A stretch of DNA of 38,169 nt from Bacillota bacterium (lineage in GTDB: Bacteria; Bacillota; Clostridia; Clostridiales; Clostridiaceae): the NCBI GenBank assembly GCA_030706015.1, contig JAUZPI010000043.1, positions 1-38,169 on the forward strand. The letters run 5' to 3'. Shown piece by piece: positions 8,066 to 17,000 of this stretch. The notes beneath the pieces are model-generated. The model worked only from the letters and a program-made list of their open reading frames with translations. It had not been told where the DNA came from and did no database searches. Both the position numbers and the translations under genes were made by a program. Numbering within the stretch: the stretch's first letter is position 1; each line of letters opens with the position of its first letter.

Positions 8066-9378
8066 TAGTCATCATCTCTTAAAATATTAATATTTTTACC
8101 TGCCATTACCTTATTCATATTTCTTACAGAACACATTTTACCACACATTGTACAGCTGTCCTCATGAGCAGGCATAGATTCTTTTCTATATCTTCTTGCT
8201 TTTTCAGGATCAATAGATAATTCAAACATTCTTTCCCAGTCTAGTTGTTGTCTTGCCTCTGCCATTTTATCATCCCAGTCTCTAGCACCCTTTACACCTT
8301 TTGCGATATCCGCAGCATGAGCGGCTATTCTTGAAGCTATAATTCCTTCCTTCATATCTTCAAGATTTGGAAGTCTTAAATGTTCTGCTGGTGTTACATA
8401 ACATAGGAAATCTGCACCACTGCTAGCAGCAATAGCACCACCTATAGCACTAGTTATATGATCGTAACCAGGAGCTATATCTGTTACAAGAGGTCCTAAA
8501 ACATAGAATGGAGCATCGTGACATAATTTTTTCTCTATTATCATATTTGAAGCTATTTCATTAATAGCCATATGTCCTGGCCCTTCTATCATAACTTGTA
8601 CATTTCTTTCCCAAGCTCTTAACGTTAATTCACCAAGTATCATTAATTCTGTAATTTGACATGCATCTGTTGCATCTGCCAAACAACCTGGTCTGCAGGC
8701 ATCGCCAAGACTTAAAGTTAAATCATATTTTTCACATATATCTAAAAGTTCATCATAGTGTTCATAGAATGGGTTTTCTTTTTGATTTAATTCCATCCAT
8801 GCATACATTAAGGAACCGCCTCTAGATACTATATTCATTTTTCTTTTGTTTCTTTTGAATACTTCAGCAGTTTCTCTATTTAAACCTGCATGAATAGTTA
8901 CAAAGTCAACACCATCCTGTGCATGCTTTTCAACAACTTTTAAGAATTCATCAGGTGAAATTTCACTTAATTCTTTGTCATAAAAACCTAAGGCATCATA
9001 AACTGGAACTGTTCCAATCATAGCTGGTGACATTTCAATAAGTCTGTGTCTAAATTCTTCAGTTTTTCCGAAAGAACTTAAATCCATTATTGCTTCTGCT
9101 TTCATGTCTATAGCTACTTTAACCTTTTCAAGTTCAGGTTCAACATCACAGCAGTCCTTTGATATACCTAAGTTTACATTGATTTTTGTTTTCATACCCT
9201 TTCCCACAGCTTCTGGGTCTAAGGATTTATGATTTTTATTTGCTGGTATTATAACCTTACCTGCTGCCATTAATTCCATTAAATCTTCTATTTTAATATT
9301 TTCTTTCTTAGCTACTATTTCCATCTCTCTAGTAACTATGCCCCTTTTAGCAGCATCCATTTGTGTTGTATAATTCAT
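8065..9378 (-). CDS. thiC: Phosphomethylpyrimidine synthase ThiC
   Basis: ThiC is a radical SAM enzyme that rearranges aminoimidazole ribotide into hydroxymethylpyrimidine phosphate, the pyrimidine half of thiamine. The 437-residue product is the short form, without the N-terminal extension of E. coli ThiC. It contains VNLGISKDCCDVEPE, FVTIHAG, SRGGS, EGPGHMA and LGPLVTDIAPGYDHI. The cluster motif near the C-terminus reads CTMCGKMC (about 414-421), that is CX2CX3C rather than the textbook CX2CX4C. The start is ATG at 9376-9378 behind GGGAGAG. It lies between thiF (71 bp upstream) and tenI. Confidence 0.96.
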   Translation of the reverse strand: MNYTTQMDAAKRGIVTREMEIVAKKENIKIEDLMELMAAGKVIIPANKNHKSLDPEAVGKGMKTKINVNLGISKDCCDVEPELEKVKVAIDMKAEAIMDLSSFGKTEEFRHRLIEMSPAMIGTVPVYDALGFYDKELSEISPDEFLKVVEKHAQDGVDFVTIHAGLNRETAEVFKRNKRKMNIVSRGGSLMYAWMELNQKENPFYEHYDELLDICEKYDLTLSLGDACRPGCLADATDACQITELMILGELTLRAWERNVQVMIEGPGHMAINEIASNMIIEKKLCHDAPFYVLGPLVTDIAPGYDHITSAIGGAIAASSGADFLCYVTPAEHLRLPNLEDMKEGIIASRIAAHAADIAKGVKGARDWDDKMAEARQQLDWERMFELSIDPEKARRYRKESMPAHEDSCTMCGKMCSVRNMNKVMAGKNINILRDDD

Positions 9379-9449
9379 AATTTTAACTCTCCCTTAAATT
9401 TATATTTTTATTCAATTTTTAAATATTGATTTATAACTTTTAACTACAA

Positions 9450-10256
9450 TTAAGCTTCCTTTTCTCCTAAAATTAATCTTAAAACCATATTTGCTTGATG
9501 ATTTGCCGCAATAGAAACCCTTGGTGCCATGAGACCGTTCCCTGGCTTTGCTTCAGAAGTCAAATCTCCAACCAAATAAAAATTATCTCTTATTTTTTGT
9601 GTTTTTATTATATTGTTAGAAGCATATCCAGCCATGCCGGAAGCTGAAACTATTTTCTTATGAGGCATTTTGCTTAAAACCTCATTTACTAAGGTAGCTT
9701 TACATTTCGCATTGTCGAAGGATTCCACTACTATATCCACAGCTTTAAAGCATTCCTCAACATTTGTTTCATCTAGATATATAGTTTTTATTTCCACCTG
9801 TACAAAGGGATTTATTTGACTAATAAGTTCTTTCAATGCTTCAGTTTTATACATTCCTATGTGCTTTATAAAATACTGCTGTCTATTTAAATTACTAGGT
9901 TCCACAATATCAAAATCCACCAGCAGCAATTTACCTATACCAATTCTAGCCAAAGAAACCGCAATATTAGAACCTAAGCCTCCAAGTCCAGCTATTCCAA
10001 CTGTTGCCTCCTTAACTTTTTCATGCACTCCAGGAGTATGCCTTGCTGCCAGTAAAGCTTCTAGCTCGTCTTCACCGGGAATTTCTCCTCTTTTTATCAG
10101 CACTAGCCGATCATTCTCATTTAGGGGCACATCTTCTTTAATTATAAATCCATTGTACACTACTACATCAGCTTCTTCTTTTATCCTATCTCTTACCTGG
10201 AAGGCAGTTTCTCCATATTCTACGTTACAGGGCTTCTCGTTAAGTAGAATCCTCAT
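9450..10256 (-). CDS. thiF: ThiF, ThiS adenylyltransferase with N-terminal ThiS-like domain
   Basis: This is an E1-like enzyme that adenylates the C-terminus of ThiS so that sulfur can be loaded for thiazole synthesis. The 268-residue product has an N-terminal part of about 65 residues resembling a ThiS-like beta-grasp domain (MRILLNEKPCNVEYGETAF...) without a terminal Gly-Gly. A ThiF/MoeB adenylation domain follows: GLGGLGSNIAVSLARIGIG (about 90-108), LVDFDIVEPSNLNRQQY, and the C-terminal block. The paired CxxC zinc cysteines of E. coli ThiF/MoeB are absent, as in the clostridial subfamily. The ATG follows immediately after the thiS stop. The ribosome-binding site GGAGGAGG (10264-10271) lies inside the last thiS codons. 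Confidence 0.9.
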   Translation of the reverse strand: MRILLNEKPCNVEYGETAFQVRDRIKEEADVVVYNGFIIKEDVPLNENDRLVLIKRGEIPGEDELEALLAARHTPGVHEKVKEATVGIAGLGGLGSNIAVSLARIGIGKLLLVDFDIVEPSNLNRQQYFIKHIGMYKTEALKELISQINPFVQVEIKTIYLDETNVEECFKAVDIVVESFDNAKCKATLVNEVLSKMPHKKIVSASGMAGYASNNIIKTQKIRDNFYLVGDLTSEAKPGNGLMAPRVSIAANHQANMVLRLILGEKEA

Positions 10257-10454
10257 CTAACAGCCTCCTCCTACAAAGTTGACAATTTCAACTTGATCCT
10301 TATTGTCCAGCGCGTATACATCATATTGTTCTCTTGCAATTATATTTAAATTTACTTCTACAACTACTCTTTCAGAACTTAATTCCAGCTTATTAAGTAA
10401 ATTTGAAATAGTAGTTCCTAAAGGAATGTCCATTTCTTTACCGTTTACTACCAC
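10257..10454 (-). CDS. thiS: Sulfur carrier protein ThiS with C-terminal ...GGGC
   Basis: This is a small ubiquitin-like sulfur carrier for thiazole biosynthesis, about 65 residues. It starts VVNGKEMDIPLG and ends VEIVNFVGGGC. The Gly-Gly that becomes the thiocarboxylate is therefore followed by Gly-Cys or Cys, depending on register, whereas most ThiS proteins end in Gly. I prefer GTG at 10454 as the start, because AAGAGGTGAT ends about 6 nt before it. The GTG at 10463 lies inside that ribosome-binding site. It is the first gene of the operon, 117 bp after the riboswitch terminator. The TAG stop touches the thiF ATG. Confidence 0.9.
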   Translation of the reverse strand: MVVNGKEMDIPLGTTISNLLNKLELSSERVVVEVNLNIIAREQYDVYALDNKDQVEIVNFVGGGC

Positions 10455-10570
10455 ACCTATCACCTCTTTTCACATAACAAATTGTAGCTTTTATAAAATA
10501 ATTATTAAAACCTTTGTTACACATTTGCTGCGTTTCATCCTACTATTCAGGTCAATTTATGAATTTATAT

Positions 10571-10602
10571 AAAATAAAAAAAGCTCACCGAAAGGCAAGC
10601 TT
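10571..10602 (-). terminator. TPP-riboswitch expression-platform terminator
   Basis: On the minus strand AAGCTTGCC-TTTC-GGTGAGCTT forms a 9-bp stem with two G-U pairs (10602-10581), followed by a long T-rich run (10580-10571). It sits about 27 nt after the TPP aptamer and before thiS. This is the arrangement for ligand-dependent premature termination. Confidence 0.85.
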
Positions 10603-10628
10603 CAATAAGCAGAGTATGCAAATTCAAC

Positions 10629-10718
10629 CATGCGCTTTCCTACGGTAGTATAAACTACATCAGGTTCAAAGGGTTAGGACTATAAAATCCTTCTCAGCCG
10701 AAAGGCACCCCTAGCATG
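10629..10718 (-). ncRNA. TPP (THI-box) riboswitch aptamer
   Basis: Read on the minus strand the conserved thi-box is complete: AGGGGTGCC, then GGCTGAGA, ACCCTTTGAACCTGAT, and the 3' segment TACCGTAGGAAAGCG. The terminal stem P1 is formed by GCATG/CATGC at the two ends (10714-10718 and 10629-10633). It controls the downstream thiS-thiF-thiC-tenI operon by thiamine pyrophosphate binding, through the terminator at 10571-10602. Confidence 0.97.
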
Positions 10719-10737
10719 TTTATTAAATTATGTTTTC

Positions 10738-10766
10738 ATTATATACTAATAACTATTCATTGTAAA
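10738..10766 (-). promoter_or_regulatory. Promoter of the thi operon
   Basis: On the minus strand TTTACA (10766-10761), a 17-bp spacer and TATAAT (10743-10738) lie just before the riboswitch. The predicted start is near 10731, so the aptamer begins about 13 nt into the transcript. The operon is thus separate from the upstream ATPase gene. Confidence 0.75.
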
Positions 10767-10801
10767 GATTTCATCCTAATGAAATTTATAGCTGCTTTTA
10801 G

Positions 10802-12916
10802 TTACTCTGTTCCTAAAATTCTTGAGGCATTTAGCACCGCAATAAAAGCAACCCCTACATCGGCGAAAACTGCCTCCCACATAGTGGCCATTCCTACAGC
10901 CCCTAACATGAGAACTACTGCCTTCACTCCAAGTGCTATAAATATATTTTCCCATACAATTATTTTTGTACTTTTTGCAATACTGATAGCTGCCGCCACC
11001 TTTGAGGGCTCGTCTGTCATTATAACCACATCAGAGGCCTCTATAGCAGCATCTGCCCCTAATGCCCCCATTGCTATTCCAATATCAGCCATTGCTAAAA
11101 CCGGAGCATCATTAATTCCATCCCCAACAAAAACAGTCTTTCCCTTGGTTCTTTTTTTCAAGTTAATATATTGAAGCTGCTCTACTTTCTCATTTGGCAA
11201 CAGCTCAGAATAAACTTCATCAAAACCTAACGTCTTTGCCACATTCTTGGATATTACCCTATTATCGCCAGTAAGCAATATAGTCTTTTTAATACCCATC
11301 CTTTTTAACTTTTTTATAGCTTCTTTGGCATCTTGCTTAATTTCGTCACAAATAATAATACTGCCTACATACCTGCCATCCAAGGAGCAATATATTACCG
11401 AACCTGGGCACTCCACTACTTCCTCTAGTATACTTTCATTTCTCATCAGCTTACTATTACCAATTGCAAATCTATGGCCATTTATTCTAGCTTTTATACC
11501 ACATCCTGCAATTTCATAATGCTGCTGAATAGCTCCATGGTTAACTCTTTTTCCATAGCATTCTAATATAGATAAAGCGATTGGATGATTTGAATAAGCT
11601 TCTGCATAGGCAGCATACTCTAAAAGCAGTTCCTTTGGAATATCTCCTTTCGTACGAATCTCTGTGACCCTGAAATTACCCTTTGTAATAGTACCTGTTT
11701 TATCAAAAACAACAGTATCTACTTTATTTAATGCCTCAAGATAATTACTACCCTTAACTAATATTCCTTTCTTTGATGCAGCGCCTATACCTGAGAAAAA
11801 ACTTAATGGTATTGAGATTACCAAAGCACAGGGACAGGACACTACTAAAAAAACAAGAGCTCTATATACCCACACTGAAGCAGGAATTCCAGTAATAAAT
11901 AATCCTGGTAGTACAGCGATTGAAATGGCTAGGAGTATTACAACAGGCGTATAGTATCTAGCAAACTTAGTTATGAATTTTTCTGCGGGTGCTTTTCTGC
12001 TACTTGCATTCTGTACCATATTTAATATCTTTGCTACCGTTGAATCCTTATATTCTCTTGTAACCTTAGCTGTTAACACGCCATTTTTATTGACAAATCC
12101 ACTTAGGATTTCACTGTTTGCCTGCAATTCTTTTGGCCTAGATTCCCCCGTTATTGCAGAAGTATCAACCATCGACTTACCATTAGTGATCATACCATCT
12201 AAGGGAACCTTTTCTCCAGGCTTTATAATTATAAAATCACCTACACTTACCTTTTCAGGAGACACCTTTCTAATTTTATTACCAAGTTTTAAGTTAGCAT
12301 AATCTGGTCTAATATCCATTAGACTCACTATGGACTTTCTTGAATTATCTACAGCCATGTCTTGAAATAATTCTCCGATTTGATAGAAAAGCATTACTGC
12401 TGTTCCCTCAGGAAATTGATTAATAGAAAATGCACCTAAGGTGGATATACACATCAAAAAATTCTCATCAAATATTTGACCTTCAGAAATATTTCTTATT
12501 GCCATAATAAGCACCTCAATACCTACAAGCAAATATACAAATAAAAATACCATTTTTTCTACCATAGAAGATAAATTTAAGAAAAGAGCAGCTAGATAAA
12601 CTATTAATCCAATTCCCACTCTTATTATCTGAATTATTCTCTGCTTTTCGAATTGTTTCTCATATGAGGTAGTATGTGTGTTTCCATCAACTACTGTAAC
12701 TTCTGGTTCTATTTTGTTAATTATTTTTATACTCTCATCAATAATTTTCTTTAATTGTTTCTCACTAGAAGCCTCCAACCTTAATTTTTTAGGGATAAAA
12801 TCTATAGAAACACTTCTTACTCCAGAAATATTACTAACAGCTCTTTCTATTTTTGCAGCACAGTTTGCACAATGGAGTCCCTGTAATATAAATTCCTTTT
12901 TAAAAGTAGAAGACAT
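10802..12916 (-). CDS. cadA: P1B-type heavy-metal-exporting ATPase (Zn/Cd/Pb type)
   Basis: This is a 704-residue inner-membrane pump. One N-terminal HMA domain carries the metal-binding CANC (C16, C19). Membrane helices near 95-155 follow, then the actuator TGES-type loop (ITGESRP), the intramembrane CPC (VVSCPCALVIS, about 355), the phosphorylation site DKTGT (about 398), the nucleotide-binding SNHPIA, and GDGINDAP. The last helix contains ADVGVAFIAVLNASRIL. CPC together with a DxG in the last helices is the pattern of the P1B-2 Zn2+/Cd2+/Pb2+ class (CadA/ZntA), not the Cu+ class. No metal regulator gene or clear operator is adjacent. A TATAAT at 12968-12973 on the minus strand may be its -10, but I see no good -35. 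Confidence 0.9.
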   Translation of the reverse strand: MSSTFKKEFILQGLHCANCAAKIERAVSNISGVRSVSIDFIPKKLRLEASSEKQLKKIIDESIKIINKIEPEVTVVDGNTHTTSYEKQFEKQRIIQIIRVGIGLIVYLAALFLNLSSMVEKMVFLFVYLLVGIEVLIMAIRNISEGQIFDENFLMCISTLGAFSINQFPEGTAVMLFYQIGELFQDMAVDNSRKSIVSLMDIRPDYANLKLGNKIRKVSPEKVSVGDFIIIKPGEKVPLDGMITNGKSMVDTSAITGESRPKELQANSEILSGFVNKNGVLTAKVTREYKDSTVAKILNMVQNASSRKAPAEKFITKFARYYTPVVILLAISIAVLPGLFITGIPASVWVYRALVFLVVSCPCALVISIPLSFFSGIGAASKKGILVKGSNYLEALNKVDTVVFDKTGTITKGNFRVTEIRTKGDIPKELLLEYAAYAEAYSNHPIALSILECYGKRVNHGAIQQHYEIAGCGIKARINGHRFAIGNSKLMRNESILEEVVECPGSVIYCSLDGRYVGSIIICDEIKQDAKEAIKKLKRMGIKKTILLTGDNRVISKNVAKTLGFDEVYSELLPNEKVEQLQYINLKKRTKGKTVFVGDGINDAPVLAMADIGIAMGALGADAAIEASDVVIMTDEPSKVAAAISIAKSTKIIVWENIFIALGVKAVVLMLGAVGMATMWEAVFADVGVAFIAVLNASRILGTE

Positions 12917-13021
12917 AACCCTTCCCCCTTGCTTAGCTAAAAATCCTTGTCCCTCAATTTTTTAATTATTATAAATTTATTAGCCAGGAAATGGTTTTAT
13001 TCTAAAATTTAATTCCTATAG

Positions 13022-13073
13022 AGTAAAAAAAGCGATAATTTAGAGAGTTATTACCCTCTCTAAATTATCGCTT
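13022..13073 (-). terminator. Terminator after yhaM
   Basis: An 18-bp perfect stem (13030-13047 / 13056-13073) with an 8-nt loop is followed on the minus strand by a run of T residues (13030-13025). It ends the addB-addA-yhaM unit and isolates it from the ATPase gene. Confidence 0.9.
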
Positions 13074-13098
13074 GTATAAATACTATATTCACCTTTAG

Positions 13099-14055
13099 TT
13101 ACATTTCAACCTTTGGTTTATATATTTTTCTTTTTTCCAAGGACCATATGCTGTCTGAAAGGCTTCCACCTGCAGTGTCTCTTAAAGCTTTTTGCATATC
13201 AAACATTTTTGCGTCCATATCATCTAAATAGTGAAGCATTTCAGCTTCTGGAATCATAGGCTTTTTAGGACTTCCATACTCAGGTTCATAATGATGAGAT
13301 AAAACCATATGTTTAAGCAGCATGACAATTTCTTTATCCGCTTTAACCTTTTCTCCAGCCATAGCTATCTTTTCTACTCCTAATATTATATGTCCAAGCA
13401 ACTGCCCTTCTATAGTATATTCACTTACAATTCCAAGATCAGAAGCATTCATTTCCTGTAATTTTGCAATATCATGAAGCATTATACCTGCATAAAGCAA
13501 ATCCTTATTTAAATAAGTATACACATCACAAAGCTTCTCACCAGCTCTTAACATGGTAGTTACATGATATAAAAGTCCTGATCGAACTGAATGATGATTT
13601 TTCATAGCTGCTGGAAAGTTCATCAACTTATCTTTATTTTCTTCTATAATGCTCTTAACAATATTTTTTATATCATTGTTATTGATTTCTTCGATATAAC
13701 AATTTAACAACTCATACATTTCTTCAGCTGGATAAGGTGCAGATGGAACGAAATCTTCAATTTTAACTTTATCCTCTTCCATAGGAAATCTAATTTTATC
13801 CACCTTTAATTGAAGCATATTTTGCCATGCAATAACCGTTCCTTTTACCTTAACTATCTTATTATCCCTAAAGTTTTTTTCATCCTCTTCTGTACATTCC
13901 CAAAGCTTTGCATTAATTTCTCCTGTTTTATCTCCTAAAGTAAAATCCAAATATTTTTTATTTGTACTTGAGACCTTACATAGAGCCGATTTGATGATAA
14001 AAAAACTTTCTATCCTATTACCAGCCTCAAAATCCTTAATAGCCTTAAAATCCAA
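13099..14055 (-). CDS. yhaM: 3'-5' exoribonuclease YhaM (OB-fold plus HD domain)
   Basis: The 318-residue protein has an N-terminal OB-fold (about 10-95) and an HD hydrolase domain with HHSVRSGLLYH near 154-164 and MLHDIAK with H194-D195. Length and order match B. subtilis YhaM, a manganese-dependent 3'-5' exonuclease that trims RNA and can act on DNA. The start is TTG at 14053-14055, supported by GGAGG 8 nt upstream. The gene follows addA by 29 bp on the same strand, so a nuclease-rich operon addB-addA-yhaM is likely. A strong terminator follows. Confidence 0.92.
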   Translation of the reverse strand: MDFKAIKDFEAGNRIESFFIIKSALCKVSSTNKKYLDFTLGDKTGEINAKLWECTEEDEKNFRDNKIVKVKGTVIAWQNMLQLKVDKIRFPMEEDKVKIEDFVPSAPYPAEEMYELLNCYIEEINNNDIKNIVKSIIEENKDKLMNFPAAMKNHHSVRSGLLYHVTTMLRAGEKLCDVYTYLNKDLLYAGIMLHDIAKLQEMNASDLGIVSEYTIEGQLLGHIILGVEKIAMAGEKVKADKEIVMLLKHMVLSHHYEPEYGSPKKPMIPEAEMLHYLDDMDAKMFDMQKALRDTAGGSLSDSIWSLEKRKIYKPKVEM

Positions 14056-14084
14056 TTTTTATGCCTCCAATCAACAATGCTTTT

Positions 14085-17000
14085 CTATTTAATCAAAACA
14101 CCATTTCCGCTGCTAAAAAAGTATAGGAACTTCTCTCTAACCTTTTTCCCTGTAATTTTTTCTAAAGCATCAGAATAATATTTTAATTGTGTCTTATACT
14201 TATTAGTAATTTCATCAATATTATTGTCGTCAATATAGTCTGTTTTATAGTCCACAAGAATAACTTCATCATCCTCTTCAAAATAACAATCTATTGCTCC
14301 TTGAACAACTATGAATTCATTATTGTATTTTGGGTCATGAATATTTTTATAAATCTCTCTGCTGCTAAGCCTTATTTGAAATGGTACCTCTCTCATAATA
14401 CATTTAGATTTAAGCATTCTTTCACCAATATTTGATTTAAAAAATCTTAATAATTTATCTGTATTTACACTTTCTGCTTGAATCTTTGTTAAAATTTCGT
14501 TATTTACCATAGTTTCTATCTGGCTTTTTATATAATCCTTAGTAATTTCACTATCTAACACTAAATGCTGCATTATCGAATGCATAGCAGTACCTCGTTC
14601 TGCTGCTGTTAGTCCCTTATTTTTTTCCAAAAATGCTGGCCTTTTCAAAATCTTTGAATCGTAAAAACGAACTGTATATTCATCACCATCATCAAACTGT
14701 CTTTTTAATTCTGTAACAGATATCAATGAAGGCAGTTTAGACGCCTCAATATAATTATACTCCCAACTTAGCCTTCTTTCAATTTCCTCACTATACTGAC
14801 TAGGTTCAATGTTGCCTGTCAGAATCTCTTTAATATTATCTAATACAGCATCCTCTGGTAATATTTCTTCAGTAAAACCGCCATCAGAATCAGCATTTTC
14901 AGTTTTATACTCTCCTGCTCTTTTTCTATCCCACAGCTCAATATGCCATTTAGATTCATCTGAAATAATGCCTTTACTGTCTGTAATGAGAGCAGTGTTT
15001 CTTAATTTCTCAGCATCATTATGCCTAATTATTGCCGGTCCAATCCAATCTAAAAAGCTTCTCCCCCTTAAAATAACATCCTCTGATATCTTATCACAAC
15101 CATCTATAGTTGATGCCCATTTTGAGCAGGTTTTTTCAATATTATTAACCATCCCAGTGATAACCAATCTTTCTTTGGCTCTTGTAAGGGCTACATATAA
15201 TATTCGCATTTCTTCTGATAAACTTTCCAGCTTAATTTTCCTCTTTAATGCTTGTTTTAGCAACGTAGGATATGATAATCTTTTTTCATAATTAATATAA
15301 TCAGGTCCAAAACCTAATTCGTAATGCAGTAAGAGCTTCTTATTAATATCTCTTAAATTAAAATTTTTCCCCGTTCCAGATAGTATTACTACAGGAAACT
15401 CAAGTCCCTTACTCTTATGAATACTCATAATTCTCACAACATTTTCATTCTCTCCAATAATTTTTGCACTTCCCATGTCACCGCTGCTTACTCTAAGTTT
15501 ATTTATAAAATTTACAAAATTAAAAAGACCTCTATAACTTGTTTGCTCGTATTGCTTTGCCCTCTGAAACAATATTTTTAAATTAGCCTGCCTTTGTAAT
15601 CCATTAGGCATTGCCCCAGCATAGCCATAATATCCGGTATCAGTATATAGATACCAAATAAATTCATCTATACTCATATGGGGCGCTTTGTTTCTCCATA
15701 CATTTAGCCTTGCAAGGAAATAATGGCACTTTTTACACAACTGCATATCTATATCATTTTCTGCAGGATCACATATTACTGCCTCTTCATTATTTTCACC
15801 AATCCATTTAGAAGCTGCCATTTTAAGAGTATCATAAAATGCAGCATCTTTACATAAGGCTCTTATATCAATTAGCTCCTCCTGAGAGAAGGCAGCTACT
15901 GGTGAACGAAGTACAGATAAAAGAGGAATATCCTGCCTTGGGTTATCAACTATTTGAAGAAGAGACATTACTGTCTGAATCTCTGCTGTATCAAAATATC
16001 CCGAGGATGTATCTGCATAAATTGGTATATCATATTTTTTAAATTCATCCATGTAAACTTCTGCCCAATTTGAGGTTGCTCTTAGTAGTATAACTATATC
16101 TTTATATTGAATTGGTCTATACTGATTAGTGTTCTTATCCCTAACCATCACATGATTTCCGTCTTTATCAGTACCTATAAGCTCCAGAATTTTTTTAGCC
16201 ACAACTCTTGCTTCCAGTTGTATATTATCCAGTGCTTCTTCCTTATCTTCCTCTTCTGAATTTTCATTTATTTCTTCAATTGAATCATGAGTATTAGAAT
16301 TATCTTTTTCTATAAGATTAATTTCCACCTTCCCACCAATTATTCCTGTATCATGTGTCTCTTCATAATTGGCACCTAGATTTAAAGACTCCTCTTGTGT
16401 ATAGTTAAGCTCGCCAATACTTTCTGACATTATGAGCTTAAAAATATAATTTGTTGCATCCAAAATTTCTTTTCTACTTCTGAAATTTTTATAAAGTAGT
16501 ATTTTTCTATTTTTACTACCCTTCTCTAAGGAATATGAATTATATTTTTCTAAAAATAATTCCGGTTTTGCCTGCCTAAATCTGTATATACTTTGTTTAA
16601 CATCACCAACCATAAATACATTAGGATTTTCAGTTTCTTTCCTTGATACAGTGCCCAGTATTTGCTCTTGGATTATATTACTATCCTGGTATTCATCTAT
16701 TAATACCTCTTCATATTTCTTTCTAAGCTCCAAGGCAATATCCGAAGGTATTATACCGCCAGCTTCATCTTTCATTGTTAAAATTCTTAAACAAAGATGT
16801 TCTATGTCGTTGAAATCAATTATACCATTTCTTTTCTTTTTACTTTTATACCTATTATCAAAGTCCAATACTAATTGGCTTAATACCTTAAGTAAAGGAT
16901 AAATTTCTCTTAAATCCTCAATAACATCCACATTACTAAAAATAAAGAGCTCATCCTTTATATTATTTATATGTTTTTTTGCCTTGTCTCTTATATCTTT

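Noticed and set aside
10716..11174. Plus-strand ORF opposite the metal ATPase gene and thi promoter
   Set aside because: Mirror of the real minus-strand coding frame and of the riboswitch promoter, with no ribosome-binding site or family resemblance.
13022..13073. Long inverted repeat as a mobile-element end
   Set aside because: It is an ordinary rho-independent terminator after yhaM, with a T run on the minus strand, no direct repeats and no transposase.
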